DNA of 64,000 nt from Leptospira limi (GTDB lineage: Bacteria; Spirochaetota; Leptospiria; Leptospirales; Leptospiraceae), in assembly GCF_026151395.1 (NCBI RefSeq), contig NZ_JAMQPV010000001.1:2358501-2422500 (forward strand). The letters run 5' to 3'. Numbering within the stretch: position 1 is the stretch's first letter; every line of letters begins with the position of its first letter. Positions 28,529-38,262 of this stretch are shown one piece after another. The notes below the pieces were generated by a model, which had not been told where the DNA came from, searched no databases, and saw only the letters and a list, made by a program, of their open reading frames with translations. A program made the translations under genes and the position numbers.

Positions 28529-30046
28529 ATGATTCGAAACAAACTAATACATCGAGTGATGTTACTCGGTTTAATTCTCCTGCCCCTGATCAATTGTGCA
28601 AAGGATTCTGAAATCCTAGCTACGTTCGATGGTGGGACTGTAACTCGAAGAGAGATGAATTTTGTAATTGAAGCTTCAAAACGTGGCAACACGGAACCAC
28701 AACCCATTAGCGCCGACATCCAAGCCAAAATATTAGAAAGTATCGCCTTGGAAAAAATTTTACTAAAAGATGCAATCAAAGCAAATAAAGTCTCTGAAGC
28801 AGATGTAACTAAAATTGAATCGTTAGTAAGAGATTTCTTAAAGCTCAATGTTTATATGCGTGAATATGTAAAAAATGGTTTAAAATCAAAACCATTAGAA
28901 TTTATCAATTTACAACTTGCTTTAGTCCGTGGTGAAGATGAGGCAGAGAATTTGAAAAAAGCCCAAGATCTTGCCAATCGTTTGAACACTCTATCAGACA
29001 AAGAAGTTGCTATCGAAATCGCAAAAGTTACTGATGATATGACTAGAAAACCAATTGGTGGAAAATTAGAACCTTTCTGCACCAATTGTGCAGAGACTCC
29101 ACTCGAAGACATTTTAAGTGAAGTTAGAGGTGTAAAACAAGGTAAATTCATTGCCTACGCAAAACAAGGCGAAGGAAGAATTGCATACGTAGTACGTTCT
29201 CTAGGAACGGAAAAAGTACATCCGGAAAGACTTCGTAAGTATTTTACATCAGTATTTGATGCATACAAAGAAGAAGCAATCGAATATGGTAAAACCCATG
29301 AAGACGCAGAAACCAAAGCAAGTATTGCATACTTTACAGAAGGTGAATCTGCTGATAAAGCAAACCAGTTTGCATCTCATACAATGAAAGAGTATGAGCA
29401 AGGTTTGTACCAAAAAGAACTTAAAAAAATCACAGAAGAAAGTGGAATCACTGTAGCAAACCTTCCTCGATTTACTGGTCCAGATGATGTGGATCCAAAA
29501 GTATTCACTCCAGAATATAGCCTATACTCAAGTAAAGATGGGAAAAGTTATACTTGGAAAGATTTAACTGCTGATTTTGATGCAATCCCTTCCCAACTCA
29601 AACAAGAATACAAAACGGAAAAAGCAAAAACTTGGGATATGCTGAACCTTTTCCAATCTACGATCCTCCAAGGAAAAATTGCTGAAACTTCCAAAAGAGT
29701 GCAAAAGGTAGATAGTGAAATTGGTTACTTAATGCAATTGGATAAAATGAAAGTGAGTTTGGCATTAAAATCGCTTCAAGATGAGATCAAAGCCATCCCT
29801 GTAACGGTAACAGAAGCACAAATGCGTGATGCCTATGAAGCTGGAAAATTATATGCTTATTCTGACCAAGATCCAAAAAATCCACAAAATCGAATTCCAA
29901 AGCCGTATGCAGCTGTAAGAGAACGAATTAAATCAGAAATGGAAGGTTCACAACGAAATTCGTTCATTGAACAAAAAGTTTCAGGCCTAAAAACTACTTA
30001 TAACTTAGTGATCGCAAGTGATCGACTAAAAGAAGTTACACTATAG
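28529..30046 (+). CDS. PpiC/SurA-like lipoprotein
   Basis: A 505-residue lipoprotein (signal sequence ending PLINC, Cys23). The segment from about 30 to 110 resembles the SurA-type chaperone N-domain, and residues 120-230 resemble a degenerate parvulin domain with a KPIGGKLEPF stretch where active parvulins have GGDLG. The protein may help outer-membrane proteins fold, probably by binding rather than by isomerase activity. A Cys pair, FCTNC, in the parvulin-like region may bind metal or form a disulphide. The role is inferred. Confidence 0.65.
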   Translation: MIRNKLIHRVMLLGLILLPLINCAKDSEILATFDGGTVTRREMNFVIEASKRGNTEPQPISADIQAKILESIALEKILLKDAIKANKVSEADVTKIESLVRDFLKLNVYMREYVKNGLKSKPLEFINLQLALVRGEDEAENLKKAQDLANRLNTLSDKEVAIEIAKVTDDMTRKPIGGKLEPFCTNCAETPLEDILSEVRGVKQGKFIAYAKQGEGRIAYVVRSLGTEKVHPERLRKYFTSVFDAYKEEAIEYGKTHEDAETKASIAYFTEGESADKANQFASHTMKEYEQGLYQKELKKITEESGITVANLPRFTGPDDVDPKVFTPEYSLYSSKDGKSYTWKDLTADFDAIPSQLKQEYKTEKAKTWDMLNLFQSTILQGKIAETSKRVQKVDSEIGYLMQLDKMKVSLALKSLQDEIKAIPVTVTEAQMRDAYEAGKLYAYSDQDPKNPQNRIPKPYAAVRERIKSEMEGSQRNSFIEQKVSGLKTTYNLVIASDRLKEVTL

Positions 30047-30063
30047 ATCCCACCAAGTTTTGG

Positions 30064-30100
30064 AATATGGCAAAATTTTTTTATTGAATTTTGCCATATT
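30064..30100. promoter_or_regulatory. Perfect inverted repeat before the double-HTH gene, candidate operator
   Basis: AATATGGCAAAATT (30064-30077) and its exact reverse complement (30087-30100) flank nine bases. It lies 30 bases before the regulator start codon. A TTGAAT box (30084-30089) in its right half and a TATTTT box (30106-30111) 16 bases later make a fair promoter, so a bound dimer would block it. A weak AT-rich hairpin ending the upstream gene is the alternative. Confidence 0.6.
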
Positions 30101-30129
30101 TGACATATTTTGACTGTTAGGGGGGATAA

Positions 30130-30543
30130 ATGAACAATCACATTTACATGCTTCGAAAGAAGAGAGGCATCAAACAGTACGATATGGCAAGGGCTCTGGG
30201 GGTATCTCCGAGTTATCTTTCCAAAATTGAGACTGGTGCCCAAGATCCGACTGAAAAATTTAAGTCATCTTGTGCCAAGTATCTCAAAACGTCCGTTGAT
30301 AAACTCTTTAACGAAAGCGCTGTGGAAGACATCTACCCTGAGTTTTCCAATGGATTGAAAAACAAACTTTGGGCAGTTCGACGTGAGTTAGGAATCAAAC
30401 AATATGATTTCGCAAAGAAATTAAAAGTTTCGACTCCGTTCCTGTCAAAAGTGGAACTTGGACTTTTAGAACCACCAGAAGATTTTAAGAACCTGGTATC
30501 TAAAGTTCTCAAAATGGAAAAAAACGAGCTTTTTTTAGGCTAA
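30130..30543 (+). CDS. Double-HTH XRE-family transcriptional regulator
   Basis: The 137 residues are two XRE-type helix-turn-helix domains in tandem with nothing else: residues about 5-58 (RKKRGIKQYDMARALGVS) and about 77-132 (RRELGIKQYDFAKKLKVS). Both contain the IKQYD helix start and a PSYLSKIE/TPFLSKVE recognition segment. The two copies are clearly a duplication. A strong AGGGGGG ribosome-binding site precedes the ATG, and a perfect inverted repeat lies upstream. It probably controls itself; other targets are unknown. Confidence 0.85.
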   Translation: MNNHIYMLRKKRGIKQYDMARALGVSPSYLSKIETGAQDPTEKFKSSCAKYLKTSVDKLFNESAVEDIYPEFSNGLKNKLWAVRRELGIKQYDFAKKLKVSTPFLSKVELGLLEPPEDFKNLVSKVLKMEKNELFLG

Positions 30544-30556
30544 ATTGAAAATCACC

Positions 30557-30586
30557 AAAGCAAGGCTTCCAAAAGCCTTGCTTTTT
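30557..30586 (+). terminator. Rho-independent terminator after the double-HTH gene
   Basis: A 12-base stem, AAAGCAAGGCTT (30557-30568) with AAGCCTTGCTTT (30573-30584), a CCAA loop and a short T run. It begins 13 bases after the stop codon. Confidence 0.9.
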
Positions 30587-30644
30587 CTCCCACCAAAACA
30601 AAAAGATTTTGTCACATAATTCCTAAACCATTCAATAGTCCCTG

Positions 30645-32231
30645 ATGAAAGAGAGACAAGCGGAACACCAAGATGGTTGGGCCAGTCGAGTCGGTTTAAT
30701 TTTAGCTGTTGCCAGTGGAGCCATAGGGCTTGGAAATTTTTTACGTTTCCCTGGACAAGCAGCACAAAACGGTGGTGGCGCCTTCATGGTCCCTTACATC
30801 ATCAGTTTTCTGTTACTGGGGATCCCTGTTTGTTTGGCAGAATGGACGATGGGAAGAATGGGTGGAAAACATGGTCATAGTACGCCTTTCATCTTTCGCG
30901 AATACTTGAAAGGATTCCCTCTCAAACTTTCAGGTACCATTGGAGTCATGATTCCAGTCATGATTTATGTGTACTATGTATTCATCGAATCTTGGTGTTT
31001 AGCATACGCTTATTATTTCTTAACAGGCCAAATGTCATTATCTGCAACCACAAGGGATGGTATGACAATAGAAGCCTCTTCCTTTTTTATGAATCTGACT
31101 GGTGCTGGCGAAAATGGTTCTAGTTTCCAATCACCCATCCTCATTTTCTTTTTGATCTGTGTATTGTTTAATTTTTTACTCGTTTACCGTGGCCTTTCAA
31201 AAGGTCTAGAGGCGTTTGCAAAAATTGCAATGCCACTCATGGGAATCTGCGCCACAATCATCTTAGTCAGAGTTCTCACAATCCCTGGAATTGAACAGGG
31301 ACTTGCCGTTATGTGGAATCCAGATTGGTCTAAACTTACCGAACCAAAAGTTTGGATCAGTGCTGCCGGGCAAATTTTCTTTTCCTTATCAACAGGATTT
31401 GGGATTGCACTTGTATTCTCTAGTTTTCTTAAGAAAAAAGACGATGTTGTTTTATCCAGTTTGTCTTCTGCTTCGCTCAATGAGTTCGCAGAAGTTGTGT
31501 TTGGTGGAATGATTACAATTCCAGTGGCATTTTTATTTTTAGGCATACAGGCAACTTCTTTTGGTACCTTTGGAATGGGATTTATTGCATTACCATCTGT
31601 TTTTGGGATGATGCCTGGAGGGAATTTTTTTGGAGGGCTTTGGTTTTTAGTCCTTTTCCTTGCCGCCATTACTTCTTCGGTTACGATGTTACAACCTGGT
31701 ATCTTATTTTTAGAAGAAGGATACCGTATTGGAAGGCGCAAGTCATCCCTACTCCTTTTCCTTTTTACATTTGTTTTGTGTTTACCCATCGTATACTTCA
31801 ATAAAGATTTTGCCGCATTGGATATTGCTGATTTTTATATTGGAACCATTATGATATATATTTTGGCATCCATTCAAATCTTCATCTTTGTCTTTAAGAT
31901 TGGTGTGGACAGAGGAGAGGCGGATGCCAATGAAGGAAGTCTCATTCCATTTCCCAAACTCATCAAATTTGTTCTGAAATACATCACTCCATGGTTTTTA
32001 CTTTTTATCTTTGTATCCTTTTGTTATATGAACTTACCTGAATACTTGGATAAGATGAATCCTGAGGTCATGGGTCTCCTGGCAGAAAACAAAGGTCAAA
32101 ATGTAGATGATGCAAAAACAAAAGCAATTGTGGCAAGGTCAGTTGTGATAGGTCTGATACTCATATATGGTTTTATTTATTTATTGGTTTCAAAAGCACT
32201 CGATTCTAGACATGAAAAGGTTACAAAATGA
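30645..32231 (+). CDS. Sodium-dependent amino-acid transporter, NSS family
   Basis: A 528-residue transporter of the LeuT/MetP type with about 12 membrane helices. The sodium and substrate site of helix 1 is visible as [11 protein letters not shown] (about 26-36), followed by [11 protein letters not shown]. It would import an amino acid, for example methionine or alanine, using the sodium gradient. The stop codon overlaps the start of a 38-residue membrane peptide by four bases; the same partnership is known for MetP/MetS-type importers. The substrate is not decided by sequence alone. Confidence 0.88.
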   Translation: MKERQAEHQDGWASRVGLILAVASGAIGLGNFLRFPGQAAQNGGGAFMVPYIISFLLLGIPVCLAEWTMGRMGGKHGHSTPFIFREYLKGFPLKLSGTIGVMIPVMIYVYYVFIESWCLAYAYYFLTGQMSLSATTRDGMTIEASSFFMNLTGAGENGSSFQSPILIFFLICVLFNFLLVYRGLSKGLEAFAKIAMPLMGICATIILVRVLTIPGIEQGLAVMWNPDWSKLTEPKVWISAAGQIFFSLSTGFGIALVFSSFLKKKDDVVLSSLSSASLNEFAEVVFGGMITIPVAFLFLGIQATSFGTFGMGFIALPSVFGMMPGGNFFGGLWFLVLFLAAITSSVTMLQPGILFLEEGYRIGRRKSSLLLFLFTFVLCLPIVYFNKDFAALDIADFYIGTIMIYILASIQIFIFVFKIGVDRGEADANEGSLIPFPKLIKFVLKYITPWFLLFIFVSFCYMNLPEYLDKMNPEVMGLLAENKGQNVDDAKTKAIVARSVVIGLILIYGFIYLLVSKALDSRHEKVTK

Positions 32232-32344
32232 ACACTGCAGTTGAGCTCAATTGGCAAGGGATGATGATCATGGCAGTATCTTTAATTTCTGTGACAAGTT
32301 TAACGATTGTTTGTGTTGTACTTTTGTTTCGTAATAGGCATTAA
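32228..32344 (+). CDS. Small membrane subunit of the NSS transporter (MetS-like)
   Basis: A 38-residue peptide with one membrane helix (about residues 10-33) and a basic C-terminal tail RNRH. Its ATG overlaps the transporter stop (ATGA). Its place, size and shape match the small subunits of methionine/alanine-type NSS importers, which are needed for activity of their large partner. The match is by context and overall pattern rather than by long motifs. Confidence 0.75.
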   Translation: MNTAVELNWQGMMIMAVSLISVTSLTIVCVVLLFRNRH

Positions 32345-32347
32345 CGT

Positions 32348-34333
32348 TTGGACGTAAATTCGGTTTTTACAAAACAACTTCCAAAACTTTGGAAGGATTA
32401 TGAAGTTCGAAAAGAACAGATGGAAATGTCCGAAGCCATTGAGTCTGCCTTCAACCAAGGATCCAATTGGGTGATCGAAGCAGGTACGGGTGTTGGAAAA
32501 TCTTTGGCGTATCTCATCCCAAGTGCTTTGTTTTCCTTGGAAAATGAATGTACTGTCGTAGTCTCAACGGAAACTAAATCCTTACAGGACCAATTATTGT
32601 ACAAAGACATTCCTCTAGTTTCGGAAGCACTTGGTGTTCCGATCAATGCAATGGTTGCTTTAGGGGCCAGTAATTATTTATGCAAACGTAAATACAATCG
32701 AGTGATGGAACGTGGGGATTTTGGACCAGAAATGGAATCGTCAATTTCTTACTTCGTCAATTGGGAGAAACAAACGGAAAGTGGTATTCGTGCTGAATAT
32801 GATGGGTTTTTATCGAATTCCTTCTGGTCATCGGTAGCAAGAGAGTCTGACAATTGTTTGGGGAGAAATTGTCCCAATTTTAGTTCCTCCTATTATTTTT
32901 TAGAAAAGGAAAAATGGAAAAAAGCAAATATCTTAATTGTAAACCACCATTTACTCGCAAGTCATTTGGCTGGAGATTTTAAGTTATTACCACCATTTTC
33001 TCAATTGGTGATTGATGAAGCCCATGTGTTTCCTGAAATTGTTGGCAAAGCATTTGGTTCAGAAATTCGATACGAGCTGATTCTAAATCTTCTCCATTAT
33101 TTATATTATCCAGAAAAAAGAACAGGCCTTGTCTTAAAAATTAAATCGAATGAAAAAATCATAAAACAAATTGAAGCAAGTATCGGTTATGCGAATGATT
33201 TTTTTCGTATGTTACTGTCTGCGATTCCTTTGCAGTTTAATCAATTTGCCACTCGCCATACGGAGCGAATCAAACTTGATAATGGTGCTTTGGAAGATAC
33301 ATTGGCGGATCTTTCCTCAAGTTTAGAATCCCTGTTATCTAAATACAAAAAAGATAGTGATGATATGGAAGAAAAGGAACTTGCTCTAGGCCTTGAGATG
33401 GTTTCAGGAAACTTAAAAAAAGCCTCTTCCTTTCTCACTGATTTCCGATTGAAAACAAATCCAAACTTAGTGTTTTGGATCGAACCTCCTTCGCAAGTGA
33501 CAAAAGATCCATTTTACTATTTGTTTTCCCAACCTAAAAATACTGACGAGATACTAGCAAATACATTGTTCCCTAATATGGATTCCGTTGTGTTAACCTC
33601 AGCAACTCTTTCGCCAACTGCTGGTAATTTTCAGTATTTTTTGAAAGAAGTAGGAACTAGTGATGTGAAAACAAAAACGCTAAGTTCTCCATTTCAATAT
33701 AATACTCATTCCCTCTTATTTGTTCCCAAACAAATTGCAGATCCAGTTTCAGATCCCAAACGAAATAAAACAGATTTATCCTATTGGATCACTCGATTGT
33801 TAAAACTTTCCGAAGGAGATGCTTTTGTTCTATTTACTTCCAATAAACTCCTTTCGGAACTTTACGAAGAAATTCGAAACTTAGTTCCCTATCCTATTTT
33901 TGCTCAAACGGAAATGGGGCCAATTGCCGCCAAACGTGAGTTTCTTGCGAATCAGAATAGTGTTTTATTTGGAGTGTCGAGTTTTTGGCAAGGTGTGGAT
34001 ATCAAAGGAGATAAACTCAGGAATGTGATTGTCACAAAACTTCCTTTCCAAGTACCCACAGAACCAGTTTTACAGGCAAAAATGGAAGATATGGAAAAAA
34101 AAGGGAAAAGCCCTTTCTGGGAAATGCAAGTTCCAAAAACATGTTTGTTACTCCGCCAAGGGTTTGGAAGGCTTATCCGATCCCAATCTGACACGGGTAT
34201 GGTGAGTATCCTCGATCCAAGGATTCATACAAAATCCTATGGAAAAAACGTCTTGCAAAGTTTACCGAAAGGGGTTCCTCTCATAACGGAATTTAACGAA
34301 TTGGAAAGAAAATTCCATTTATTGCCGAAGTGA
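32348..34333 (+). CDS. dinG: DinG-family ATP-dependent DNA helicase
   Basis: A 661-residue superfamily 2 helicase related to DinG/XPD, which unwinds DNA 5' to 3' and resolves R-loops and damage-linked structures. Walker A is EAGTGVGKS (44-52) and the Walker B is DEAH (223-226); late motifs FGVSSFWQGVDI and LLRQGFGRLIRS are intact. The Fe-S cluster ligands are Cys112, Cys170 and Cys175, but the fourth position, six residues after Cys175, is Ser181. A TTG at 32348 is used because the conserved YEVRKEQ region begins near residue 18. Confidence 0.85.
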   Translation: MDVNSVFTKQLPKLWKDYEVRKEQMEMSEAIESAFNQGSNWVIEAGTGVGKSLAYLIPSALFSLENECTVVVSTETKSLQDQLLYKDIPLVSEALGVPINAMVALGASNYLCKRKYNRVMERGDFGPEMESSISYFVNWEKQTESGIRAEYDGFLSNSFWSSVARESDNCLGRNCPNFSSSYYFLEKEKWKKANILIVNHHLLASHLAGDFKLLPPFSQLVIDEAHVFPEIVGKAFGSEIRYELILNLLHYLYYPEKRTGLVLKIKSNEKIIKQIEASIGYANDFFRMLLSAIPLQFNQFATRHTERIKLDNGALEDTLADLSSSLESLLSKYKKDSDDMEEKELALGLEMVSGNLKKASSFLTDFRLKTNPNLVFWIEPPSQVTKDPFYYLFSQPKNTDEILANTLFPNMDSVVLTSATLSPTAGNFQYFLKEVGTSDVKTKTLSSPFQYNTHSLLFVPKQIADPVSDPKRNKTDLSYWITRLLKLSEGDAFVLFTSNKLLSELYEEIRNLVPYPIFAQTEMGPIAAKREFLANQNSVLFGVSSFWQGVDIKGDKLRNVIVTKLPFQVPTEPVLQAKMEDMEKKGKSPFWEMQVPKTCLLLRQGFGRLIRSQSDTGMVSILDPRIHTKSYGKNVLQSLPKGVPLITEFNELERKFHLLPK

Positions 34334-34338
34334 TTTGT

Positions 34339-35202
34339 ATGAAACGAATTGTAACAATTTTCATTTCTCTTCTAATTGTCTCTGCCACTCTTCTTTCGAA
34401 ACCAATTGTGGATAAGGATATTTATGCCTCAGTTGTCAATTGGACTGACCAGATCATCGTTTCTAGTGTCAAAGAAACCATTCCCAAAATTGTTTTTGAT
34501 GAGGATGATCCAGAATTTTCTGGCAAAAATACAGCAACGAGCCAAGGCAAAGCACATTCCATGGCGCGTAAAAAAGCTAAAGAAAAACTAAAAGTGCGAC
34601 TGAGCCAACGTTTAGAATCTCTTTTGTTCAATGCTGACTATACAATTTTTGAATACACCCAAGTGAACCAACAAGCCAGGTTACGTCTCAATTCTTACAT
34701 TGGTGCAGAAAAAGAAGAATATGATTTCCAATTTGTCAAAAATGTTTTGGAAGCAAAAGCAAGCCTCCCGATCAAAGGGAAAGATGGAATCCTCGCTCAC
34801 ATTCCAATTGAATATGGAACTGAAAAAGTCCCTGAGTTTAGTGAAGAGATGATCCCTGTAGAATTTTCTGGGCTTGTTGTGGATGCTAGGCATTTAACAG
34901 TCAAACGAGCGTTATTTCCAAAAATCCAAACGGATCGAGGGCTTGATGTTTACTCACCCTTGTATGTAAAAGAAGCGTACGCAATTGAAACCGGCTATAT
35001 CGTTTATAGAGAAGACCAAAATGGAAAGGCGTATGAGATGAAGGTGGGAAAAAATCCTTATTTTGTACTCGCTTTGTCCACAGCAGGGAAAAACCAAACT
35101 GATTTGATCATCCCAACTGACGAGGCGGCAAAACTCCTTAGCCACCCCGAAACTCGCAAGAATATTACACGTTGCAGAGTTTTGATTTTAGTTTCTCAGT
35201 GA
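34339..35202 (+). CDS. Secreted protein of unknown function
   Basis: The 287-residue product has a signal peptide (MKRIVTIFISLLIVSATLLS) and then a soluble domain. The segment KAHSMARKKAKEKLKVRLSQ (about 73-92) is a basic amphipathic helix like those of LPP20-type spirochaete and proteobacterial secreted proteins, but the match is weak. The ATG at 34339 is preferred over GTG at 34330, which overlaps dinG by four bases. It converges with and overlaps the next gene by 38 bases. Confidence 0.7.
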   Translation: MKRIVTIFISLLIVSATLLSKPIVDKDIYASVVNWTDQIIVSSVKETIPKIVFDEDDPEFSGKNTATSQGKAHSMARKKAKEKLKVRLSQRLESLLFNADYTIFEYTQVNQQARLRLNSYIGAEKEEYDFQFVKNVLEAKASLPIKGKDGILAHIPIEYGTEKVPEFSEEMIPVEFSGLVVDARHLTVKRALFPKIQTDRGLDVYSPLYVKEAYAIETGYIVYREDQNGKAYEMKVGKNPYFVLALSTAGKNQTDLIIPTDEAAKLLSHPETRKNITRCRVLILVSQ

Positions 35203-35968
35203 GAGACAAAAACATTTTTTCTGCTTTTCCATATTCACCGTTAAACAAATAAGCAAAACCCATATCCTCTAAGTCTTTATGAGCCAGAGAACCTGATTTT
35301 TTTTCTAATTCAGTGATGTTTCGATAAACGGAATCATACATCTTACGTTTTTCCTCAAAACTAGGTAGGTTTAGTTTGTTAGGAATGTTTTCAAAGATGA
35401 GATTGGCTTCTTTGTGTCGGTCCAAAAAGAGTAATGCCATTCCAACCAGTTTATGGATATCTGAATCATTTAAGAGTTTCATATTGTCACGAAACACTTT
35501 GATCACTTCATCATATCGTTTTAAGTAATAACTACAAATTAATTCTTCTTTGATAAAGGAAAGATCGTTCCATTGTTTTTTATAACGAACGATTATATTT
35601 TTTGCATCTTCATACGCTTCTGCTCGGAAGTAAATTTTAATCGCAGTTTGAATGATAGAAAAACAAAGAGGATTGGTTTGTGTTTGGAAGTATAAATTTA
35701 AGTTTTTACAAGCTTCCCCATTTTTCCCCAATTCAAAATTTTGAATGGCATCTACGAGAGGTGCTAAATTGGAAATCCCTTTGGGTGCCTGAACCATTGC
35801 CCGTCCAGTGAGCTCGTAAAGTGCTAAATAACTTAGATGTTGCACATAAAAATTGTCAGGATGGCGTTTTGCAAGCACCACAACATCTTCGTTGGAACCT
35901 ACCTCATATAAATCCCAAGCTTCTTTTTCGACTGATGTAGTTAAAACTTGGGTTGCTTGTTGTGCCAT
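35165..35968 (-). CDS. TPR-like helical repeat protein, unknown function
   Basis: The 267 residues are almost entirely helical, with repeats of about 34 residues containing the typical small-residue pattern (e.g. KIYFRAEAYEDAKNIIVRY and FAYLFNGEYGKAEKMFLSL). No signal peptide is seen, so it is probably cytoplasmic and serves protein contacts. Its end overlaps the convergent gene 34339-35202 by 38 bases, an uncommon arrangement. The opening segment may form part of the first repeat pair. Confidence 0.7.
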   Translation of the reverse strand: MAQQATQVLTTSVEKEAWDLYEVGSNEDVVVLAKRHPDNFYVQHLSYLALYELTGRAMVQAPKGISNLAPLVDAIQNFELGKNGEACKNLNLYFQTQTNPLCFSIIQTAIKIYFRAEAYEDAKNIIVRYKKQWNDLSFIKEELICSYYLKRYDEVIKVFRDNMKLLNDSDIHKLVGMALLFLDRHKEANLIFENIPNKLNLPSFEEKRKMYDSVYRNITELEKKSGSLAHKDLEDMGFAYLFNGEYGKAEKMFLSLTEKLKSKLCNV

Positions 35969-36026
35969 AAGGTACCTCTCTTTCTATAAAAGGATCGGTC
36001 TTATGGCATTTTTTCCGTTAAAAAAA

Positions 36027-37331
36027 TTATGGTGTTAATCGGTAAATCATTCTAGGGAAAGGAATACACTCTCGGATATGTGGTAATCCACAAACCCAAG
36101 CAATCACCCGTTCTAGACCCATCCCAAAACCTGCGTGTGGGACCGATCCATACTTCCTTAGGTCCAAATACCAGGAATAATCTTCCGGTGGTAGGCCTTC
36201 TTCTTTGAGCCGTTCCACAATTTTGTCGTAAGACTCTTCCCTTTCTGACCCTCCTATGATTTCACCAATTCCGTCTGGTGCAATTAAGTCAGCAGAGAGA
36301 ACTGTCCTTGGGTCACTAGGGTTTTGTTTCATATAAAAAGCTTTGATGGCTCTCGGGAAATTTTGGATGAAGATGGCTGTACCAAAATGAGTGGTTAAGA
36401 TTTGTTCCCTTTCGGCATTGATGTCTTCCCCCCATTCGATATTTTCTCCTGCCTCTTTTAGGATTAGGATGGCATCTCCATATTCCACTCGGGGGAAAGG
36501 TTTCTCTAGGGTTTGGAGGAGAGGTAGAGGGTCTCGTTCGAGAGTCTTTAAATCTTCTATTGTGCGTTCAATGGTGGTTTTTAATACTGATTTTACAAAT
36601 CGCTCTTGTAAGTCCAGGTTCCCATGATGCCCAAGGAAGGCAGTTTCTGCTTCCACCATCCAAAATTCGGTTAAGTGGCGTTTGGTTTTACTTTTTTCAG
36701 CACGGAATGTGGGACCAAAACAATACACTTTCGAGTGAGCAAACGCTGCGGTTTCCAAATACAATTGGCCTGTTTGTGCTAAATACGCTTGGCCTAAATC
36801 GAAATATTCGGTGGAAAATAAGGTTCCTGCAGATTCACCGATGGATCCAGTCAAAATGGGTGTGTCAATGAGCGTATAGCCATCGTTACGGAAAAATTCG
36901 CGGATCGCAAATGACAATTCAGACCTGACCCTTTGGATGGCAAGTTGCCGTTTGGATCGTAACCACAAATGCCTATGGTTATGTAAAAAATCGGGTCCAT
37001 GATCTTTCGGAGTGATAGGATAATCGGAAGATGCACCTACAACAGTAAAAGAGGAAAGAGTGAGCTCTCGACCACCAGGTGCTTTTTCATTCTCCTGCCA
37101 GTTCCCATGGACGATAAGCGAAGTTTCTTGGGGTAAACTTTTGATTTGTTTGAAGAGATCCTCCCCCAGGGATTCCTTTTCACAGACCACTTGTAGGATT
37201 TTTCCATTGGTCCTGAGTTGTAAAAATTGTACGTGGTTATTGCCTCGAAGGCCTTGTACCCAACCTTGTAAAGGAAGGGATTCGTCAGACATGGTAGGAT
37301 GGGATGAATTTGGATCTAAACTTGGAATCAT
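36027..37331 (-). CDS. asnS: Asparaginyl-tRNA synthetase
   Basis: Charges tRNA-Asn with asparagine. The 434 residues show an N-terminal OB-fold anticodon-binding domain (about 22-115), motif 2 (FRAEKSKTKRHLTEFWMVEAE, split as FRAEKSKTKRH and LTEFWMVEAE) and motif 3 (GFGMGLERVIAWV) near the C-terminus. An aspartyl enzyme would carry a large GAD insertion, which is absent. ATG at 37331 or the ATG at 37292 may be the true start; neither has a clear ribosome-binding site. Its tRNA is encoded at 2570-2642. Confidence 0.93.
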   Translation of the reverse strand: MIPSLDPNSSHPTMSDESLPLQGWVQGLRGNNHVQFLQLRTNGKILQVVCEKESLGEDLFKQIKSLPQETSLIVHGNWQENEKAPGGRELTLSSFTVVGASSDYPITPKDHGPDFLHNHRHLWLRSKRQLAIQRVRSELSFAIREFFRNDGYTLIDTPILTGSIGESAGTLFSTEYFDLGQAYLAQTGQLYLETAAFAHSKVYCFGPTFRAEKSKTKRHLTEFWMVEAETAFLGHHGNLDLQERFVKSVLKTTIERTIEDLKTLERDPLPLLQTLEKPFPRVEYGDAILILKEAGENIEWGEDINAEREQILTTHFGTAIFIQNFPRAIKAFYMKQNPSDPRTVLSADLIAPDGIGEIIGGSEREESYDKIVERLKEEGLPPEDYSWYLDLRKYGSVPHAGFGMGLERVIAWVCGLPHIRECIPFPRMIYRLTP

Positions 37332-37386
37332 GGATGGTTTTTTCTGTTTGCCAGTTCAATTTTCTCTGAAATTTTGAACTTACAGA

Positions 37387-38262
37387 ATGAAATCTAGCAT
37401 CCTATTAGACGGTAAAGCGATTTCCGAAAAAATCCGAAATCGAATCCAAGAAACATTAGCAAAAGCGAAAGCAGAAGGTAAGGGAATTCCTACCCTTGCC
37501 ACCATCCTTGTTGGGAATAACCCTGCATCCGAAACCTATGTCAATATGAAGGTGAAAGCCTGTGAAAAAGTAGGAATGAATTCGCGTTACATTCGTTTGA
37601 AAGAAGAAACTACCACCGAAGAGCTCTTAGACGAAATTCGTAAATTAAATTCTGATCCATCGATCAATGGGATTTTATTACAACACCCAGTTCCCCATCA
37701 AATTGATGAACGTAAGGCTTTTGATGCAATTGCATTAGAAAAAGATGTAGATGGTGTGACAACGGTTTCCTTTGGAAATTTATCTATGAATGGTGAGGCT
37801 TACTATCCGTGCACTCCGTACGGTATGGTTCTACTTTTGCAAGAATATGGAATTGATGTTACAGGGAAACATGCAGTGGTTGTAGGAAGATCACCAATTT
37901 TAGGGAAACCTATGGCGATTATGTTAACCAATTTGAACGCTACTGTCACCCTTTGCCATTCCAAAACTAAAAATTTACCTGATCTAGTCAAACAAGCTGA
38001 TATCATCGTTGGTGCTGTGGGCAAACCTGAATTTATCAAAGCAGATTGGATAAAAGATGGCGCAGTGATTTTGGATGCTGGGTATAACGTTGGTAATGTG
38101 GGGGATATCGAAGTTTCAAAAGCAAAAGATAAATCTTCCTACTACACTCCTGTTCCTGGTGGTGTAGGTCCTATGACCATTTCCGTTCTTCTTTTACAGA
38201 CTATGTATAGTTTTTTAGGTCAATTTTCTCCTAAGTTGGATTCTCATGCCACAAACCGTTAG
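37387..38262 (+). CDS. folD: Bifunctional methylenetetrahydrofolate dehydrogenase/cyclohydrolase
   Basis: Interconverts 5,10-methylene-, methenyl- and 10-formyl-tetrahydrofolate in one-carbon metabolism. At 291 residues it is full length. It has the family signatures EETTTEELLDEIRKLN, GILLQHPVP (about 96-104) and the cofactor site VVGRSPILGKPMA (about 161-173), with the C-terminal PVPGGVGPMT. It starts a five-gene run on the plus strand and overlaps the next gene by 17 bases. Confidence 0.96.
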   Translation: MKSSILLDGKAISEKIRNRIQETLAKAKAEGKGIPTLATILVGNNPASETYVNMKVKACEKVGMNSRYIRLKEETTTEELLDEIRKLNSDPSINGILLQHPVPHQIDERKAFDAIALEKDVDGVTTVSFGNLSMNGEAYYPCTPYGMVLLLQEYGIDVTGKHAVVVGRSPILGKPMAIMLTNLNATVTLCHSKTKNLPDLVKQADIIVGAVGKPEFIKADWIKDGAVILDAGYNVGNVGDIEVSKAKDKSSYYTPVPGGVGPMTISVLLLQTMYSFLGQFSPKLDSHATNR

